64,000 bases of DNA from Capnocytophaga sp. oral taxon 878 (lineage in GTDB: Bacteria > Bacteroidota > Bacteroidia > Flavobacteriales > Flavobacteriaceae). The position numbers and the translations under genes were made by a program. Positions 1 to 9,569 of the stretch are shown here, one piece after another. Below the pieces are notes generated by a model. It had not been told where the DNA came from. It worked only from the letters and a program-made list of their open reading frames with translations, and made no database searches. Every line of letters begins with the position of its first letter. The stretch's first letter is position 1. The stretch is taken from assembly GCF_002999135.1 (NCBI RefSeq), contig NZ_CP027229.1, forward strand, positions 1,178,001 through 1,242,000, written 5' to 3'.

Positions 1-487
1 CCTTGTCGATAATGTCCATACGCTCTTTGTCGTTCATAGAGAGTGAGGAACTATTGACAATTTGTTGCAGGTCTTTGAGTAGCTTAGAACTTTCGCCCAA
101 GAGCTTGGAGTAGCCATTGGCAATAGCCGACAACTCTTGAGAGGAGAAGTTAGGGTCTTGGCTCATCTTCTTGAAGTTGGTTACATACATCTTGGAGATG
201 TCGCCTACCAGTAGCACCGTTTCCTGTACTTTGCGAGCATCTTTTACCAAGTTATTTACCTTTTTCAGAGCATCGTAATACTCCTTGCCTTGGTTGTAGA
301 GCTTTTCCACCTCTCGGAAGTTGTTGAGCATATTCTTAGCTGTTGAGGAGGTTTGCACTATCTGCTGGGTAGTGTTGATAATGCTCTGAGCAAAATTAGT
401 TGGGTCAGTTACTACCCATTGTGCGCTTAGTTTGGGGCTTGCCAGCATAGCTATAGCAAAAAGCCCCGTTAATAACATTTTTTTCAT
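1..487 (-). CDS. traI: Conjugal transfer protein TraI-like (DUF4141), partial
   Basis: This is the first 162 codons of a leftward gene whose end is outside the window; no stop occurs before base 1. It starts with MKKMLLTGLFAIAMLASPKL and a cleavable signal peptide ending near LSAQ, so the product is exported. The mature part is a helical, Asn/Gln/Lys-rich chain, typical of the DUF4141/TraI family that follows traG in Bacteroides conjugative transposons. That family is thought to be a periplasmic component of the mating channel. It lies 40 bp after traG in the same orientation, so it is probably the fourth gene of the traE-F-G-I transcript. Confidence 0.75.
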   Translation of the reverse strand, partial: MKKMLLTGLFAIAMLASPKLSAQWVVTDPTNFAQSIINTTQQIVQTSSTAKNMLNNFREVEKLYNQGKEYYDALKKVNNLVKDARKVQETVLLVGDISKMYVTNFKKMSQDPNFSSQELSAIANGYSKLLGESSKLLKDLQQIVNSSSLSMNDKERMDIIDK

Positions 488-527
488 TGACTTTAATTAT
501 TATGATTTACGTATGATTATTAGTTTA

Positions 528-3017
528 TTACAGTCCATTAGCCATTTGTACGATGGCTTTTTCTAAATTGCCGTCTAACTTCTCGGAGAGTTCCATCACT
601 TGGTGTTTTTCGCTCTCTTCAGTGGTGTAGGCAAAGTATTCTTCTCGGCTTACCTCTGTAGCATACACCGCAGAGTGTGTACCTCCTAAGCCTATCCACA
701 CTTCTTTGTATTTGCGACGAGAGTCGTTGGAGAGATTGATAGATAGGATTTGCGACTTCTCTTTCTCGGTAAGTCCTAACATCGCTTGGATAGCATCGAA
801 CTTGTTCATATACTTGCGCTGGTCAAGCAATATCTTGCAATCGGAGTTGTTGATGATAGATTCTTTCACGATAGGTGAATGGATAATATCATCTACCTCT
901 TGGGTTACAATCACTGCCTCACCAAAGAACTTACGCACGGTTTTGAATAGGTACTTGATGTACTCCGCCATTCCTTCTTTGGCAATCGCTTTCCACGCTT
1001 CTTCGATGAGAATCATCTTGCGGATACCCTTCAGGCGCCTCATCTTGTTGATAAACACCTCCATAATGATGATAGTAACCACAGGAAAGAGTATGGGGTG
1101 GTCTTTAATCGCATCAATTTCAAAGACAATAAAGCGTTTGGAAAGCAGGTCTAATTCCTTATCGGAATTGAGCAGATAGTCGTATTCCCCTCCTTTGTAA
1201 TAAGGCTCTAACACGTTGAGGAAGTTAGCCAAGTCAAAGTCCTTTTCTCTTACCTGCTTCTCTTGTAGTATGGCTCGGTAGTCATTCTTGATATACTCAT
1301 AAAAGCCATTGAAAGAGGGTGTGTGCGAGGGATTGTCTTTTACCAATTGCAGGTAAAGGTTCACTGCATTGGAAAGGGCTACCTCTTCCGCACGTGTAGG
1401 AGGCTCATTGTCTCGCTTCCAAAGGGTGAGTATCAGTGTTTTGATACTCTCGCGCTTTTCAATGTCAAACACCCCATCATCGGTGTAGAAAGGGTTAAAG
1501 GCAATGGGATTGTCTTCGGTATAAGTAAAGTAAATCCCATCCTTTCCTTTAGTCTTGTGGTGAATAAGCTCACAGACTCCTTGATAGGAGTTCCCTGTAT
1601 CTACTAAAACGATATGTGTACCTTGTTCGTAATATTGCCTTACTAAGTGGTTCGTGAAAAAGGATTTACCACTACCCGAAGGTCCTAAGACGAACTTATT
1701 ACGGTTGGTGATAATCCCTTTCTTCATAGGCTCATCGGAGATATCCAAATGGATAGGCTTGCCTGTGAGTCTGTCGGCCATCTTAATTCCAAAAGGACTG
1801 GAAGAACTTTGATAGTTGGTCTCCTGAGTAAAAAAGCACAGAGCAGGCTCTATAAACGTGTAGAAAGTCTCTTCACTGGGGAAGTCGGCTGCATTGCCAG
1901 CTATACCTGCCCAATAGAGAGTTGCCGTATCAATGGTGTTATGGCGAGGCTTACACTCCATTGACGCCAAAGCACTACCCACATCGTTTTTAATGCTCCT
2001 AAGCTCTTGTGGGTTGTCCGACCACGCCATCACATTAAAGTGCGCTCTGATAGAGGAAAGTCCGTAAGAGTGTGCCTCATTGAGGTATTGCTCTATCCAT
2101 TCTTTGTTGATTTGGTTGCTACGGCTGTATCTTGAAAGCGAGTGCATATTGCGTGCTGACTTCTCAAACTGTCTGAGGTTCTCATCGGAATTGTCCAAGA
2201 ACAGATATTGGTTGTAGATATGGTTACAACTCAGTAGCAAGCCCACAGGAGCTGCAAAGGATAAACGGCAATCGCTCTTATCGGTAGAGAGTCGCTCGTA
2301 ACGGCTATCGGCTTGTACCTTAGAAGGCAAGTCTTCTGCATCTGATAAGGTATGCACACAGAGTCTTTGGTTACCAATGCGCATTTGCTCGGCAGAGAGG
2401 CATATATCTTGCAGGCTCTCTTTCTCATTAGTGGAAAGGCTCAGATACTGCTCAAAGAGTCCCTTTTTGTGGGGAGTGCCTATATAGTCCTCTGTTTTGA
2501 GCTGACGGAGCTTTATCAGGTTAGAGTCATTTAAAATACGCTCTAACTGCGCTACCGCTTCCAAGAATTGAGTGGCGTGTTCTCGGTTAGTGAGCTCCTT
2601 AGGCAAGAAGTTCCCTTTGCAAAGGGAGGAAAAGTTGCTTTGGGCTCTCATTCGGTTTTTAGTGGTTTGGGTGATAAATAGGTAGCATCTGTGATTTAAG
2701 AACGGGCGTTCGTTAAAATGCTTTTCGTACGAATGAGAGAGAAAACTCAAATTCTCGCCTTGCAGTTCAGGTTCGTATTGTTCCTTGATAAACCAGTCCT
2801 GTTTGTGGATAACGGTATACTGTGGCAATACTTTGATAGCCTTATGCCAAAGTGAGTGGAGTATCTCATAGTCCTCACCCGAAATGGTAAAGAGCTCTGG
2901 GAGCTGCACCTCGAAGCCGACGCTGATGTCGGCTTCTTTGGTGAGCAAGCAGTCTTGTTCTATGGCAAGAATAGGGAATTTACTCTCTAAGGTGTTGATT
3001 TTAGAACTATTTCTCAT
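528..3017 (-). CDS. traG: TraG-type conjugation ATPase (VirB4 family)
   Basis: At 829 aa this is full length for Bacteroidota TraG, the VirB4-like ATPase that powers assembly of and transport through the mating channel on the cytoplasmic face. The Walker A motif GPSGSGKS lies near residues 443-450, and a later acidic segment (ILIEEAW) serves as Walker B. The N-terminal half is the family's non-catalytic domain. The start overlaps the end of traF by 11 bases, indicating translational coupling. It should not be confused with the VirD4-type coupling protein, which in this element is encoded at 11.75 kb. No lesions are seen. Confidence 0.92.
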   Translation of the reverse strand: MRNSSKINTLESKFPILAIEQDCLLTKEADISVGFEVQLPELFTISGEDYEILHSLWHKAIKVLPQYTVIHKQDWFIKEQYEPELQGENLSFLSHSYEKHFNERPFLNHRCYLFITQTTKNRMRAQSNFSSLCKGNFLPKELTNREHATQFLEAVAQLERILNDSNLIKLRQLKTEDYIGTPHKKGLFEQYLSLSTNEKESLQDICLSAEQMRIGNQRLCVHTLSDAEDLPSKVQADSRYERLSTDKSDCRLSFAAPVGLLLSCNHIYNQYLFLDNSDENLRQFEKSARNMHSLSRYSRSNQINKEWIEQYLNEAHSYGLSSIRAHFNVMAWSDNPQELRSIKNDVGSALASMECKPRHNTIDTATLYWAGIAGNAADFPSEETFYTFIEPALCFFTQETNYQSSSSPFGIKMADRLTGKPIHLDISDEPMKKGIITNRNKFVLGPSGSGKSFFTNHLVRQYYEQGTHIVLVDTGNSYQGVCELIHHKTKGKDGIYFTYTEDNPIAFNPFYTDDGVFDIEKRESIKTLILTLWKRDNEPPTRAEEVALSNAVNLYLQLVKDNPSHTPSFNGFYEYIKNDYRAILQEKQVREKDFDLANFLNVLEPYYKGGEYDYLLNSDKELDLLSKRFIVFEIDAIKDHPILFPVVTIIIMEVFINKMRRLKGIRKMILIEEAWKAIAKEGMAEYIKYLFKTVRKFFGEAVIVTQEVDDIIHSPIVKESIINNSDCKILLDQRKYMNKFDAIQAMLGLTEKEKSQILSINLSNDSRRKYKEVWIGLGGTHSAVYATEVSREEYFAYTTEESEKHQVMELSEKLDGNLEKAIVQMANGL

Positions 3018-3357
3018 TGAGGGTTGTTTTAGGTTTAGGGTAACGAATAAATTTTCGTGGTGATCTTTGGTGACGTAGGTATTTGGGGTGGCGTTTGCGA
3101 GCTGCTTGTTTCATCAGGCCGTGTTCACCGTATTTCTGGTTTAGTGAAAAAGTCTGCCAAACCACAAGGCTAACCATACTAACGCCTACCCCCAAGCATA
3201 CAAAAGAATTGACCCCTACCGTGTAGAGGATCATCACCAAGATGAGCACCGAGAGCAGTCCTCCTGCAAAGATGAAGAGGTACTGCGCTTTGAGTCCTTT
3301 GAACTCTACACTTCTGCCGATGCCTTTGTTGATAGAATAGCTGTTTTTTGTCTCCAT
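3007..3357 (-). CDS. traF: Conjugal transfer protein TraF-like (DUF4133)
   Basis: This 116-aa protein has a hydrophobic hairpin at about residues 22-70 (YLFIFAGGLLSVLILVMILY and a second segment), then a basic C-terminal tail. It matches the DUF4133/TraF family, a small inner-membrane component encoded between traE and traG in conjugative transposons, analogous to VirB3. Its stop lies inside the start region of traG, and its start follows the traE stop by 3 bp, so the three genes are tightly coupled. Confidence 0.8.
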   Translation of the reverse strand: METKNSYSINKGIGRSVEFKGLKAQYLFIFAGGLLSVLILVMILYTVGVNSFVCLGVGVSMVSLVVWQTFSLNQKYGEHGLMKQAARKRHPKYLRHQRSPRKFIRYPKPKTTLNEK

Positions 3358-3360
3358 AAT

Positions 3361-3669
3361 CTATAAGAAGAACGAACGCAAGATGGTAGCCGCTACAATT
3401 AAGAAGATACAAGCCCCAAACCAACTGGCAGCCGTTTTGCTGGTATCGGGGTCGCCGCTACTAAACTTGTTATATACCTTCACCCCACCGATGAGTCCCA
3501 CCACAGCCCCTATGGCATAGATGAGCTTGGTAGCTGGGTCAAAATACGAGGTAACCATACGGGTAGCTTCGTTGATACCTCCTACGCCATTGCCCTGAGC
3601 AATGGAAAATTGTGTAACTCCTATCATCGTGAGCAGAAGGAGCCGTTTTAGAATTGATTTTCGCTTCAT
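3361..3669 (-). CDS. traE: Conjugal transfer protein TraE-like (DUF4134)
   Basis: This 102-aa protein has a basic N-terminus, a signal-like hydrophobic segment, and two more hydrophobic stretches (LIYAIGAVVGLIGGV and ACIFLIVAATILRSFFL). That layout is typical of the DUF4134/TraE family, which resembles VirB2 pilin-like subunits. It is the first gene of the traE-F-G-I transcript; a good -7 promoter motif lies about 30 bp upstream. In related elements traD directly precedes traE. Here a large opposite-strand gene separates them. Confidence 0.8.
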   Translation of the reverse strand: MKRKSILKRLLLLTMIGVTQFSIAQGNGVGGINEATRMVTSYFDPATKLIYAIGAVVGLIGGVKVYNKFSSGDPDTSKTAASWFGACIFLIVAATILRSFFL

Positions 3670-3697
3670 TGATAATCTGTTATTTTAAAATTCGGGG

Positions 3698-3705
3698 CAA
3701 AGGTA
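3698..3705 (-). promoter_or_regulatory. Promoter -7 element of traE operon
   Basis: On the minus strand these bases read TACCTTTG, an exact match to the Bacteroidota -7 motif TAnnTTTG, about 29 bases before the traE start codon. It implies that traE-F-G-I can be transcribed independently of the traA-B-D genes, which lie beyond the inserted defence gene. Confidence 0.6.
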
Positions 3706-3756
3706 GGGGAATAGGAGATGAGGAGAATGAAAGTGGTAGGGTTTGGCTTAATATGG

Positions 3757-3785
3757 TTGTATATGGAAAAGTTTTTGTAATTTTG
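3757..3785 (+). promoter_or_regulatory. Promoter of the TIR-STAND gene
   Basis: TAATTTTG at 3778-3785 fits TAnnTTTG, and a TTG at 3757-3759 stands 18 bases before it as a -33 element. Transcription would begin about 24 bases before the ATG at 3816. The promoter lies back to back with the traE promoter, 72 bp away. Confidence 0.5.
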
Positions 3786-3815
3786 CGGCGTGGAATTCTA
3801 ATAATTAGAGACTTT

Positions 3816-6800
3816 ATGAAAATAACAATATTCTATTCGTGGCAGTCAACAATAGAAAGTAAATACAATCGCTATTTTATACTTGATTGTATTAAGAAAG
3901 CTGTGGAACAAATAAAGCAAAAATATAATTCAATAGAAGTTAAAATAACAGAAGCCCTTCGTGATGAGTCAGGACAAATATCTATTCCCGAAACAATAGC
4001 TGAGAAAATTGAAAATTGTCATATTTTTATAGCTGATATGACAATAATTAACAACGATGGGGCTTCAGCTAAGACAAAATATACTCCTAATCCGAATGTA
4101 CTCCTTGAGTATGGTCAAGCAATAGCTCATATTGGAAAATCTCAAATTATAAGTGTGTTGAATAGTAAATTTGGTTCTCCTCATAATGATCCAGAATTGA
4201 TACCTTTTGATATTAGATCTGATAGGTTTCCTATAGAATACTCAATTAATGAAGAAATTTATACTGATAAAGAAAAAAGAGAAAAAGAAAAAAATGAGTT
4301 AACAAAACACTTATCAGGTGCTTTAGATATAACTATATCAAAAATTATTAGAGAACAAAAAAATAAATATAGACCTTTTAAAACTTGGGAACAATGGAAA
4401 GATGAGATTAATATACAAAATGAGTTTATAGAGAATAAGAAGATAAAAGAAATTAGAGATACTATAATGAAGGAAATTGATAATCCTAATAAATCACCAA
4501 TTAGGATTACAGGTCTTTCAGGAATTGGAAAAACACGAATTTTATTTGAGATATTTAGAAAAATAGAAGGTGATGAAAAAACTATTCTACTCTCAAATAG
4601 AGTACTCTACTTAAACTATGATGATTTCTCAAATAATCATCTTGAAATTATTAATACGATAAATAGAGAAAAGTCAGACGCTATTTTAATTATAGATAAT
4701 TGTAATGCAGATGGTTATGAAAAATTTATTAGAAATTTAAAAGGGTTCAAACTATCCTTAATTTCTATTGATTCAAATCCTGAAGAGAATTATGAAGATA
4801 GCCAATATATTAAAATTGGGAACGAAGATTTATTGGACTCCATAGAAGATATTATAAAGGCTAAATCAGACAATTTAGAACAAAGTACAATAGAAATAAT
4901 TAAACAAATTTCACAAGGAGTACCTCTTATAGCTATTCTATTGTGTGAAAATATTGTAAATGGGAAACTAACGAAAGAACCAGATAACAAAGGATTATTA
5001 GATAAGATATTAGGTAAGAAGGGTGAAAAATGGAGGTATATTTTAGATTCTTGTTCTTTATTTAGGAAGGTTGGTTATGAAAATGAAAAGAAAGAACAAT
5101 ATAATTTTATTGTTACTAATGAAAATCTAACAATCTCTAATAATAATCATATTGTGAGACTTAAGGAATCTGAGGAAGCCGTCAAATATTATATTAAAAG
5201 AGGAATTTTTGAAAAAAGAGGTCGTTATTTATCTATAAGACCGTTCTTTTTGTCAGTTCTATTAGCAAGTAAATATTTGGAAAGTATCAGTTCAGAACAT
5301 TTTCACAATATTATTAAAGATATACAAGATAAATTAGAAAAACCTCACAAAGAAGAACTTATGAACTATTTATCAGAACAAATTAGATATTTAGGATATA
5401 ACACAGATATCAGAACAATCATTGATAATTTTGTAGGGTATAAATCTTATTTTGATAGTATAGAAGTTTTAAATACTGAGTTGGGTTCACGCCTCTTCCG
5501 TTCATTTGTAGAAGTGAATCCAGTAGCGATATCTGATAACTTTTATAGACAATTTAACAATGAAAAAACAGAAAAGCTATTAGAATTTAAAGAAGGAAGA
5601 CGAAATATAATATGGGCATTAGAAAAACTATGCTTCAATAAGGATACGTTCAGTAATAGTGCTAAGATATTATATAGATTTGCAGTTGCAGAGAATGAGT
5701 CGTGGGCTAATAATGCAACTGGACAATTTTTGCAATTATTCCATATTTTCTTAGCTGGGACAGAAGTTTCTCTAAAGGAGAGATTAAAGATTATCAAATG
5801 GGGGTTAGGTATGAAAGACGAAAAGTTCACCCAATTAGCTATTAAAGCAATGGCTTCTGGTTTAACAACTAACCATTTTGCAAGAATGAAAGGTGCAGAA
5901 AGGCAAGGAATAGATGAAATAAAAGATTATGTCCCTACATATGATGAAATATCAGAATACTATAAGAGTATATTAGATGAACTTATCAATCTTATTAGAA
6001 GTGAAGGTATATATATAGATGAAGTAAGTAAAATTATTGCTGATTCCATTAGAGGTTTAACTAATATAGGCTTGATAGCTATAGTACTACCATATATAGA
6101 TGAAGTTATTGCTATAAAAAATAGAATTTGGCAAGAAGGATTAGATAGTATTAGAATGACCTTAGCTTTTGAAGGTAATAAAATATCAGAAGAACATAGA
6201 ACACACTTACAAAAGATTATAGAAGAATTATCAGAGGATTTTATAACTCGTTTTAGAAGTTATGATAAGTTCTATGATAAAGATTACTCTTTTGAAAACT
6301 TTGAAGAGAAAGAAAAGGAACGAATGTATTCTTTAGCTAAGATTTTTATAGAGTTTAAAGAAGTAGAACAAAGAGAACTACTGTTTAAACTTTACAAAAG
6401 AGAGCAAGGTATCTATGTAATATATCAATCATATTTTGGCAAATCAATAAGTGATTTTTTTAATGATAATATAGATAAAAGTGAAAAATTTATTAATATA
6501 TCATTATCAATAGCAGAAGAATTAGGCGAAGAATTGTTTGATTATTCAATTCTATTAGGCTTTATTGAGCAATCAGAAAGAGAAATTAAGAAATATTTTT
6601 ATCAAAAAGTAGGAGAAAAATCGTATTTAAATTATCTTCTGTTTATTTTTGTTGCTAATGATGAGAAAGGAGTTGAGCACTTTGATCAATTATTTAAATT
6701 AATAGATAATCACCCTCAATTGTTTAGTTATTTAGGGCATTTAAAGTATAGGATGGCTTTACAAAAACTCAGTATACAAGAGATTGAATCTTTACAAAAT

Positions 6801-7616
6801 AAGCTATTAAATTATGAGATACAGGGGTATATAATGATTTTTGAGCTATTAAGTTCTATTCGTACTCAAGATGCTGAAAAACAAATTGTCATAGATGGTT
6901 TTTTGAAAGAGTGTATATATAAAATAGGAGTACAATGGAATAATAACATTGATAACTTTCAATACTTTAATCATATAAGAAATATTCTTAAAAACGAAGA
7001 AAAAGATGAGAAATTATGTTCATTTGTGGTAAACGATATTATCAATTATATAAACTGGGATACTGCACTTAGTTTGGAACCATATAGAAGCATATTTGAA
7101 ATTGCATTGAGTGATTATTTTGATAGCACTTGGGCTATTATATCCTCTGCTATAATCAATGAGAATGATGGATATATGAAATTCTGGGGAATAAAGCAAC
7201 TGTTGGGAGGATATGTTAGTAACATATATACAAAAAAAGATATATTATTTAACAATGATAATGTTGAAAAAATTATAGACTGGTGTAATAAAAATCAACC
7301 TATTGCACCTACTCTTATTGCTGAATTAGTTCCTATATATAATGAAGACCGAACTGAATGGAATCCTATTGCAAAAAGATTAATAGATGAATTTGGAAAT
7401 ATAAAAGAGGTTCTTGACAGATTAGGGGCTAATATGAATAGCTTCTCGTGGTCAGGTTCTATTGTACCCTTACTTGAATCTAATAAAAAATTACTTGAAA
7501 GCATTGTGGACAATAGTAATCCTATAGTTTCAGAATGGGCACAGCAGAATATAAACGAGTTAAGCAAACGAATTATTCAGGAAAAAAAGAAAGATGAAGA
7601 GTATTTTATAACATAA
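3816..7616 (+). CDS. TIR-like/STAND NTPase with large C-terminal sensor (candidate defence protein)
   Basis: The frame is open from 3654, but the likely start is ATG 3816 (MKITIFYSWQS), giving 1266 aa behind a recognisable promoter. Residues 1-150 resemble TIR-like effector domains: an initial FYSWQS strand and an NPNVLLE motif with Glu98 in the place of the catalytic glutamate. Residues 220-400 are a P-loop NTPase with Walker A GLSGIGKT at 233-240, Walker B AILIIDN near 289 and a GVPL segment near 367, which matches the GxP motif of STAND/NB-ARC ATPases. The remaining 850 residues are helical and repeat-like, the usual place of the ligand sensor. Bacterial TIR-STAND proteins are known anti-phage systems that deplete NAD; that role here is inferred. 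The gene is more AT-rich than the tra genes and opposes them, which points to separate acquisition. Confidence 0.75.
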   Translation: MKITIFYSWQSTIESKYNRYFILDCIKKAVEQIKQKYNSIEVKITEALRDESGQISIPETIAEKIENCHIFIADMTIINNDGASAKTKYTPNPNVLLEYGQAIAHIGKSQIISVLNSKFGSPHNDPELIPFDIRSDRFPIEYSINEEIYTDKEKREKEKNELTKHLSGALDITISKIIREQKNKYRPFKTWEQWKDEINIQNEFIENKKIKEIRDTIMKEIDNPNKSPIRITGLSGIGKTRILFEIFRKIEGDEKTILLSNRVLYLNYDDFSNNHLEIINTINREKSDAILIIDNCNADGYEKFIRNLKGFKLSLISIDSNPEENYEDSQYIKIGNEDLLDSIEDIIKAKSDNLEQSTIEIIKQISQGVPLIAILLCENIVNGKLTKEPDNKGLLDKILGKKGEKWRYILDSCSLFRKVGYENEKKEQYNFIVTNENLTISNNNHIVRLKESEEAVKYYIKRGIFEKRGRYLSIRPFFLSVLLASKYLESISSEHFHNIIKDIQDKLEKPHKEELMNYLSEQIRYLGYNTDIRTIIDNFVGYKSYFDSIEVLNTELGSRLFRSFVEVNPVAISDNFYRQFNNEKTEKLLEFKEGRRNIIWALEKLCFNKDTFSNSAKILYRFAVAENESWANNATGQFLQLFHIFLAGTEVSLKERLKIIKWGLGMKDEKFTQLAIKAMASGLTTNHFARMKGAERQGIDEIKDYVPTYDEISEYYKSILDELINLIRSEGIYIDEVSKIIADSIRGLTNIGLIAIVLPYIDEVIAIKNRIWQEGLDSIRMTLAFEGNKISEEHRTHLQKIIEELSEDFITRFRSYDKFYDKDYSFENFEEKEKERMYSLAKIFIEFKEVEQRELLFKLYKREQGIYVIYQSYFGKSISDFFNDNIDKSEKFINISLSIAEELGEELFDYSILLGFIEQSEREIKKYFYQKVGEKSYLNYLLFIFVANDEKGVEHFDQLFKLIDNHPQLFSYLGHLKYRMALQKLSIQEIESLQNKLLNYEIQGYIMIFELLSSIRTQDAEKQIVIDGFLKECIYKIGVQWNNNIDNFQYFNHIRNILKNEEKDEKLCSFVVNDIINYINWDTALSLEPYRSIFEIALSDYFDSTWAIISSAIINENDGYMKFWGIKQLLGGYVSNIYTKKDILFNNDNVEKIIDWCNKNQPIAPTLIAELVPIYNEDRTEWNPIAKRLIDEFGNIKEVLDRLGANMNSFSWSGSIVPLLESNKKLLESIVDNSNPIVSEWAQQNINELSKRIIQEKKKDEEYFIT

Positions 7617-7620
7617 AATA

Positions 7621-8172
7621 TTACACAAACTCCCTAATATCAAACTCCGTTTTACTCTCTACAGTTTTAGGCAACGCCTTCTCCAAGAGCGCACTCACTT
7701 TAAGAGTTGCTTGGGGTAAGGCTTTTTCTATGGCTTCTAATAGGCTGGTACCCTCTACCTTTTGTAGTAGCTCTATGTTCTCGGTGGTAACTTCTTCTTT
7801 GTCCTCAGAGAGGAAAGTAGCTACCTTTTCCAAGTCCTCAAACGAAAGCCCTGTGGCAAAATCATTGTCCTCTGCCTCTGTGCGATAACTGCGTAAATCC
7901 TCTTCTTCATCTTCAAGGTTTATGGTAGGTTCCTCTTCCCATTCTGTCAGAATATCCTGTTGCTCTTTTTCTGTTAAGGGGATAGCTGTAGTGGCTACCT
8001 TTGTAGAAGGCACAAACCTGCTTTCCCCCATTACCGAAGTTGAGGAAGCCGACTTGGGTATAGAGGTCGTTTTAGGTTTAGTAGCTCTCTTTTTAGATAG
8101 TGTTATAGGCATTTTGTCCGATAGCAACAACAAAATGACCACAATAAGCAGTAAAATGATAATCTTTTCCAT
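7621..8172 (-). CDS. TraD-like conjugal transfer protein (single membrane anchor)
   Basis: The protein is 183 aa from ATG 8172; a TTG two codons upstream is less likely. It has one N-terminal membrane segment (about residues 3-19, IIILLLIVVILLLL), then a Lys/Thr/Ser-rich linker and an acidic cytoplasmic or periplasmic domain. No catalytic motif is seen. Its position after the ParA and DUF3408 genes fits the small TraC/TraD-type proteins of conjugative transposons. Its stop is 4 bp from the stop of the convergent defence gene, with no terminator visible between them. Confidence 0.5.
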   Translation of the reverse strand: MEKIIILLLIVVILLLLSDKMPITLSKKRATKPKTTSIPKSASSTSVMGESRFVPSTKVATTAIPLTEKEQQDILTEWEEEPTINLEDEEEDLRSYRTEAEDNDFATGLSFEDLEKVATFLSEDKEEVTTENIELLQKVEGTSLLEAIEKALPQATLKVSALLEKALPKTVESKTEFDIREFV

Positions 8173-8174
8173 TG

Positions 8175-8558
8175 TCAAAATATAGGTTTGTATTTCTGTT
8201 CAAAACTCTGTGTAATTTCCTCTTGGTACTGCTCAAAATGCGCTTTAAGTACATTGTCTAAATAGTTATACAGACTGATCTTGTCTTCTCCTATCACCTG
8301 TACAATACGGGCTATTCGCTGGTGAAACTCAGGGCGTATATACACCGATTTTCCTTCTCTTGCTGAAGTCTCTCCCTGCTCAAAAAAATAACTTTCATAC
8401 TCATAGAGTTCTGCCTTTTTCTTCTTGGTAGGAGCTGGTTTCTGGGGTGCTTTCTCTGTCTCTATTGGAGCCGTAGCAATGGCAGGGGCAGGCGTGGGTT
8501 GCTTGCCTGCCATTAGCTCCATTAGTTCGTTTTCGTCTATAGGTTTTACTGTCTTCAT
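8175..8558 (-). CDS. DUF3408 family protein (TraB-like)
   Basis: This 127-aa protein has a proline/alanine/lysine-rich N-terminus and a C-terminal domain (about residues 50-125) with YIRPEFHQRI, the hallmark of DUF3408 proteins. The fold is thought to be ribbon-helix-helix-like, and the family accompanies ParA (TraA) in Bacteroides conjugative transposons, so it may act as a ParB/RHH DNA-binding partner. It lies 11 bp after the ParA gene and just ahead of the TraD-like gene. Confidence 0.7.
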   Translation of the reverse strand: MKTVKPIDENELMELMAGKQPTPAPAIATAPIETEKAPQKPAPTKKKKAELYEYESYFFEQGETSAREGKSVYIRPEFHQRIARIVQVIGEDKISLYNYLDNVLKAHFEQYQEEITQSFEQKYKPIF

Positions 8559-8569
8559 ATCTTTAAGGC

Positions 8570-9328
8570 TTACTGAATAATCTGTACCAACTCATTAATA
8601 AAGTCGTCCAAATGACAACCACTCATCAACTTCTCATCAGCAGGCATTAAAGTAGAACGGAATACCAATCGTTGGTTTTCTGTGCCGTCTTTGCGAAAAC
8701 GCTTGCTATCAGAGATATAGGCTTGCATCAGGTTCAAACCTAAATCAGCGATCACTTGCTCATAAATCTTGTACAAAGGCGATTTTTCTCTCCCATCTAC
8801 CTGATTCCAAAACAAATGTACGCTTTTAATAGCACTTTCAGTATTCTTAGCGATGATATTGGAAAGTACCTCAGTAAAACTCAAAGTACTTTCAATTACC
8901 ACTCTATCGGCAGTGATAGGTGAGAAAATGTGATGCATTTGTGCTAGCAGGGTCAATATCCCTGCGGTGTTTACTGTCCCCGGCATATCAAAAAGTATAA
9001 CCTCTATAGGGAAAGGTGTCTCTGCGATGAGCTGTTGTGCCTTTTCAAGGGCTTCATTGGGCTTACATTGTATTATGGGGTATGCCTTTTTGTTTAGCTC
9101 ACTAAACTGTCTATGAGCAGCTTTCTTAAAATGCTCGTTGTTCATCACTGTTTTAAGATCTTGCTCTCGCATTCGGTGTAGGCTGTATTGTGGATAATCA
9201 CAATCCATCACTGCTACATTATAGCCCATTCGGTAGTGTAGCAAGCTGGCTACTAAGGTAGTAAAAGTGCTTTTTCCTACCCCTCCTTTCTGGGTGGAAA
9301 AGCTAATGAATTTTGTCGTTGATGTCAT
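8570..9328 (-). CDS. traA: ParA-family ATPase (TraA)
   Basis: This 252-aa protein has the deviant Walker A motif KGGVGKST near residues 14-21 and MDCDYPQ, typical of ParA/MinD ATPases. In Bacteroides conjugative transposons the homologue TraA opens the tra operon and has been linked to partition or regulation of transfer. It is the first gene of the leftward tra transcript, facing the mob operon across a 569-bp intergenic region. Full length and intact. Confidence 0.85.
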   Translation of the reverse strand: MTSTTKFISFSTQKGGVGKSTFTTLVASLLHYRMGYNVAVMDCDYPQYSLHRMREQDLKTVMNNEHFKKAAHRQFSELNKKAYPIIQCKPNEALEKAQQLIAETPFPIEVILFDMPGTVNTAGILTLLAQMHHIFSPITADRVVIESTLSFTEVLSNIIAKNTESAIKSVHLFWNQVDGREKSPLYKIYEQVIADLGLNLMQAYISDSKRFRKDGTENQRLVFRSTLMPADEKLMSGCHLDDFINELVQIIQ

Positions 9329-9438
9329 ATATATGTGTTTAAATATGTTTGTAATTCAGTAAGTATATAAGTGCATAGCTATTCAAATACAACTATCTTT
9401 ATTTAAGTAATTATCTCTGTAACTATACCGTTATATAA

Positions 9439-9524
9439 GTAATTAGCTAATTATCTAATTGACTAATTACTTGCGTATGTACATACATTGGTAGCTTTAT
9501 AGCTGTGTAGCTACATAGCTACGC
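9439..9524. repeat. AT-rich iterated and palindromic repeats upstream of traA
   Basis: At 9439-9470 the motif CTAATTA or a close variant recurs about every 9 bases in both orientations. At 9491-9524 TAGCTA-type palindromes occur three times (GTAGCT, TATAGCTG, GTAGCTACATAGCTAC). Such spacing, roughly one helical turn, suggests protein-binding sites, for example for the ParA/DUF3408 pair, or a partition site. There is no homology support. Confidence 0.35.
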
Positions 9525-9569
9525 AAATACATTTTTACTTCCATACATACTTGCTTTGGTATGCGGGTG

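Noticed and set aside
3654..3815. N-terminal extension of the TIR-STAND reading frame
   Set aside because: This part covers the traE start, both promoters and noncoding DNA; ATG 3816 starts exactly at the conserved FYSWQS domain.
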